Shown here: positions 60,650 through 64,000 of the stretch, piece after piece
How positions within the stretch are numbered: position 1 is the first letter of the stretch
Layout: every line of letters begins with the position of its first letter
Origin: Trifolium pratense
Lineage: Eukaryota > Streptophyta > Magnoliopsida > Fabales > Fabaceae
NCBI RefSeq assembly: GCF_020283565.1
Contig: NC_060062.1
Location: forward strand, 19,316,127 to 19,380,126
DNA: 64,000 bases
Direction of reading: 5' to 3'
The notes under the pieces: model-generated
What the model was told of the DNA's origin: nothing
Database searches by the model: none
What the model saw: only the letters and a program-made list of their open reading frames with translations
Program-made: the position numbers and the translations under genes

Positions 60650-63160
60650 AAAATCCCACAAAATTTTTTAAAATCTTCAAGATTTTTTTTCCTTAAAATT
60701 GTCTTTCAAAATTGGATTTATTAATTTTGTTAATACAATTTTTTGAAACAATTTTTTTAACATCATTTATTTGCAAAGATATAATATTTAATTTATAAGA
60801 TACCATGTTTCGAACGAAATTTCTAGGTGAGTCCTCACCTAAGCATTAATGATTAGGCACAACCAATTAAATAATTACAACTTATTATTAATAATTATAA
60901 ATAATTAATAGAGTAGTAATTAAAATCAAATCTCAATAAATAAGCAAAGAAAAAAAAAGTTGTCAAGAAACATGTGCTATTCACTTTATTAATTTTTTCC
61001 CTTCTAATTTTTTGTTTCAACTAAGCTCTCTCTTTTTGTTTTTTGTTTTTAATGTTTTTGTTTGAATTATTTTTATGTGAACACTTTGACACTTAATATA
61101 TTGTTGAATATCTGTTAAGTATAATATCATATTTTGATACTAACTTATATTTACATAATTCATATTTTAAAGAATTTTACGTATGAAATAGTGGCGCCCA
61201 ACAATATTAGTTGGGTACCAAAGAATTTACCTTATTTTTATTCATTATTATTTTTGTATTTTTTGGAAACTTAGGGAGTGTCCTAGCTATTATGAATTTG
61301 TTTGATAAAGAAATAGTGAATAATTGATAAACAAACTTATATTGTATAAATTATAGCCGATAAACCAGATAATTCAATTTGTATTATTTAGTAAAATTAA
61401 CGGTTGAATAATCTTATTAATATAAAGTGCCATAAAAAATATTTAATTATTTTAAAGTAAGATAATAGGAATAGAATGAGAGAAAATAATAAAATATAAG
61501 CCAAAATTAGGGGACCAAAATTCCACAATTGAGAAACTTGGGGGCTAAAAGTGCATTTAAGCCAAATATAAACTATTATTTTGGTGAAATATAAAATATA
61601 AACTATAAACTAATTGAATTAGCTTATTAATATAAATACAAGGTTTCAGTACCCGTGAACTTAGCTCGGTTGATAGGGACATCGTACTATATGTGCATGA
61701 GCCCGAGTTCGAACCCTAAACAGTCCACTTATTCACCTTTAAGGTGAATTTTCTAGCCATTAGAATACTTAACAACAAAAATAAATACAAGGTTTCAATT
61801 AGTAAAAAAAAAAAAAAGCTTAGTATGAAAAAGCTTAGTATGAAAAAAAAAATATGATGAACGTATGAATCAAAATATAAAATGCATATGTAATTTTTTT
61901 TCCTTTCTTTATTTATAAAGATTTGGTTTTGTTAATTTTTTTTTTGGTCAAAGAGATTTAGTTTTATTAATTATTACTACACTATTAATTACTTGTAATT
62001 TTTTAATAAATTAATGATTTGTAATTATTTGATTGGTTATGCCTAATTATTAATATTAAGTGTGAATTCACTAATAAATTTCTCGTTTTGAACTCGTGAT
62101 CATACAGGTGGGAGATTTAGTTGTACAAAAAAGAGATAAGGTAGGCAGAGTAAGGTAAAATAAGGAATAAAGTAATCATTTACCAAAATGAGAATAAATT
62201 ATTTTTAATGTATTCAAAACATAATGGGTATGGACATATATGAATCATTTACCAACTTCGGTTTTTTGCGGTTTTTGGTTTTTTTGGATCGATTTTTGGT
62301 TTTTATTTGGATTGGTTTGGATTTGAGCACCCCTATATATGATAATTGAGAAAAGAAATCTGTCACAAAAAGAAAAGATACACGTGGTGTATATTTGTAG
62401 ATTTTGGCAAAAAGAAAAAAAAAAAACCATCGAAAATTTTTTGGTCCCGTAATATTTGAAATCTGAGTATTTTTTTTATAAAAGAGAGGATCAGAGCCCA
62501 GGAAAAAAATTAAACTGCAATAAGTTTAGGAATCATTATCCCCATAACATCAACTAACAATAAAGAGTTTAGTTGAGCATGAGACTAACTTGAGTTTTAA
62601 TCCCTTAGAAGTCAAAACTATTTTGGCACTTTTTTTTGTTCAAATGTAGTAGTATTAAATTTTTAAATTTTTTGAAATAAAAAAAAAAATTAAATTTTTT
62701 TTATAGGTTTGTATAGGAATGATGACGGATTAACTTTCATTTTATGTCTTAAAACTCTTGTTTGTATTTTTTTTTTTAAACATTCTTTGTGCCTAATTTT
62801 TAATATATTTTTTTAACTTCTTAAAAAAAATTCAAAAAGAGATTTGTTGTCTTGTCATAATTATAGTCAACTTAAGAGATTATGATATACATATACCTAG
62901 TCAAAAAGAGATTTTTTATCACTAAACTTATAGTTTCAATCAATTGCAGCATAACTTATTTATTATCTAACATCATCATATTGCAACTTTTATTCATACT
63001 ATGTTGTATAGTAGATAATAGACTTCATGTCAAATCATGTCAAACTGAATATAAAAATTAAATCTAATGTATGGACACACTATCCATGTTACTATTACTC
63101 CTGATGAAGTCAAAAAAAGACCTCATCATGCCATTAACCTTCATTATTATTGACTTATAG
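60650..63160. other. AT-rich gene-free region with one SINE
   Basis: Apart from the SINE at 61649-61780, only AT-rich sequence, poly-A/T tracts and scraps are seen, such as a CGGTTTTTTGCGGTTTTTGG stretch near 62260. No open frame has family resemblance. Confidence 0.4.
61649..61780 (+). mobile_element. tRNA-derived SINE with 17-bp target duplication
   Basis: ATAAATACAAGGTTTCA flanks both sides (61632-61648 and 61781-61797). A box GAACTTAGCTCGGTTGATAG, B box CGAGTTCGAACCCTA, then a body with CACCTTTAAGGTGAATTTTC and an A-rich end. A better preserved relative of 30298-30426. The long perfect duplication suggests a fairly recent insertion. Confidence 0.88.
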
Positions 63161-64000
63161 ATTGCCTGCTGACAACACATTTGTAATACAAAGTAACATC
63201 ATTCAATCCTCAAACCAAATGATTTCACAAAGTTCATTTTCTGGTTCCAACCGATCTCCAGAAGAAAAGTTCATTTTGGGTCATCCAGTCATGAAAATCA
63301 AAGACATCATCAAGCTTCCAAAGGTTTTATACGATTTCATTTTTACTTTAACTATGCCTTTTCCCATTCCTGCACATTTCCTTATTATTATCCATCATTA
63401 TTATAGGACAAAATATGTGTCATTGTTGGAACAACCTCACATATCTGAGTTTCTGCCAACGGTTGGTACTTTCCTGGTTACAAAGACTGTATTAAACAAT
63501 GATATGGATCCACACCACCATTTAAATGTAAGGATGGTCACCCAACCGACGATCCAATTCTAAGGTTGTATTCCTTTTTATATCTGAACTATTCTATTTT
63601 TTGCAATTGTCAACATTTTCTATTCTATGTATGTTAAAATTCAAATGTCTGTTCAAATTATATTTCAGATATAAGATCGATATTCAGATCTTCGATGGCG
63701 ATGATTCAGCAAAATTTATCTTTTGGGATAGTACTTGTATTGATCTATTGGGTAAAACATCGTCGCAGCTGAGGCAACAGATGCTTGATGTATGCTTTCA
63801 TTATTTATTTTCCATTTTTCTATATCATTTCCTATCCAACTATTTTCCTTAACATTTCAATCCTAGAAGGAACATAAGTAACTGTATATCTCTATATTAC
63901 CTCTTCATGAGGACAGTGAATATTTTGGTTGACTATGTTCTCTTGATTGGAACTATTTGGTTATTCACTTCTACAAATTTTTTGTTTTAGGATATCATTA
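63161..64000 (+). pseudogene. RPA1-like OB-fold (replication protein A 70 kDa-type) pseudogene, cut by window end
   Basis: Exons 63161-63323, 63407-63564 and 63669-63789 join with matching phases. They read in order LPADNTF...SPEEKFILGH, then ICVIVGTTSHI, NGWYFPGYKDCI, FKCKDGHPTDDPILR, and YKIDIQIFDGDDSAKFIFWD with the LLGKTSSQLRQQMLD helix. This is the C-terminal OB-fold of plant RPA70-like proteins, including those carried by Helitrons, with the zinc-ribbon part degraded. Exon 2 contains two in-frame TGA codons (63446-63448 and 63500-63502). Further exons may lie beyond the window. Confidence 0.68.

Overview
The window is nuclear DNA of a dicot plant, most likely a legume close to Medicago. 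The evidence is AT-rich intergenic DNA, GT-AG introns, a MAP kinase of the MPK4/MMK2 type, a large Ty3-gypsy Tat-lineage retrotransposon, and many MITEs and tRNA-derived SINEs. The species was not tested by alignment. All exon boundaries were derived by hand from splice signals, reading phase and protein family knowledge.

Layout. 0.2-5.2 kb (+): six-exon MAP kinase with two decayed hAT-like MITEs in its introns. 5.2-7.4 kb: LINE scrap and diverged repeats. 7.4-13.3 kb (-): small conserved Ser/Lys/Arg-rich protein whose introns hold a broken Ty3-gypsy piece, a Tourist MITE and another MITE. 13.6-16.7 kb: dispersed repeat and a hAT transposase pseudogene. 17.2-21.2 kb (+): class I formin. 22.8-27.5 kb (-): ACOT9/BFIT-type acyl-CoA thioesterase with a Mutator-like and a hAT MITE in introns. 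28.1-31.6 kb (+): bHLH factor with a SINE at its 5' end. 31.8-32.3 kb: non-autonomous hAT element. 32.4-33.1 kb (-): two U2 snRNA genes, one with a complete plant snRNA promoter. 33.2-34.3 kb: ARM-repeat pseudogene. 37.6-38.7 kb (-): UBA2-type two-RRM RNA-binding protein.

39,923-53,006 is a complete 13.1-kb Ty3-gypsy Tat/Ogre-like element with a 5-bp target duplication (CCCCT), two 791-bp LTRs that look identical, and intact gag-protease and RT-RNaseH-integrase frames. Between pol and the 3' LTR, on the opposite strand, is a five-exon gene of about 1,099 codons with a plant-mobile-domain-like N-terminus, a coiled-coil C-terminus and its own TATA box. This is the most unusual system in the window: a young retrotransposon carrying an intact, spliced antisense gene.

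53-64 kb is gene-poor: a cysteine-protease pseudogene, a tRNA-Ala(UGC), two Mutator-like foldback elements with 9-10 bp target duplications, several SINEs with clear target duplications, and at the right edge an RPA-like OB-fold pseudogene with two in-frame stops.

The apparently functional host genes (kinase, formin, thioesterase, bHLH, RNA-binding protein, U2 snRNA, tRNA) are unrelated housekeeping or signalling loci. They do not form a cluster with a shared function.
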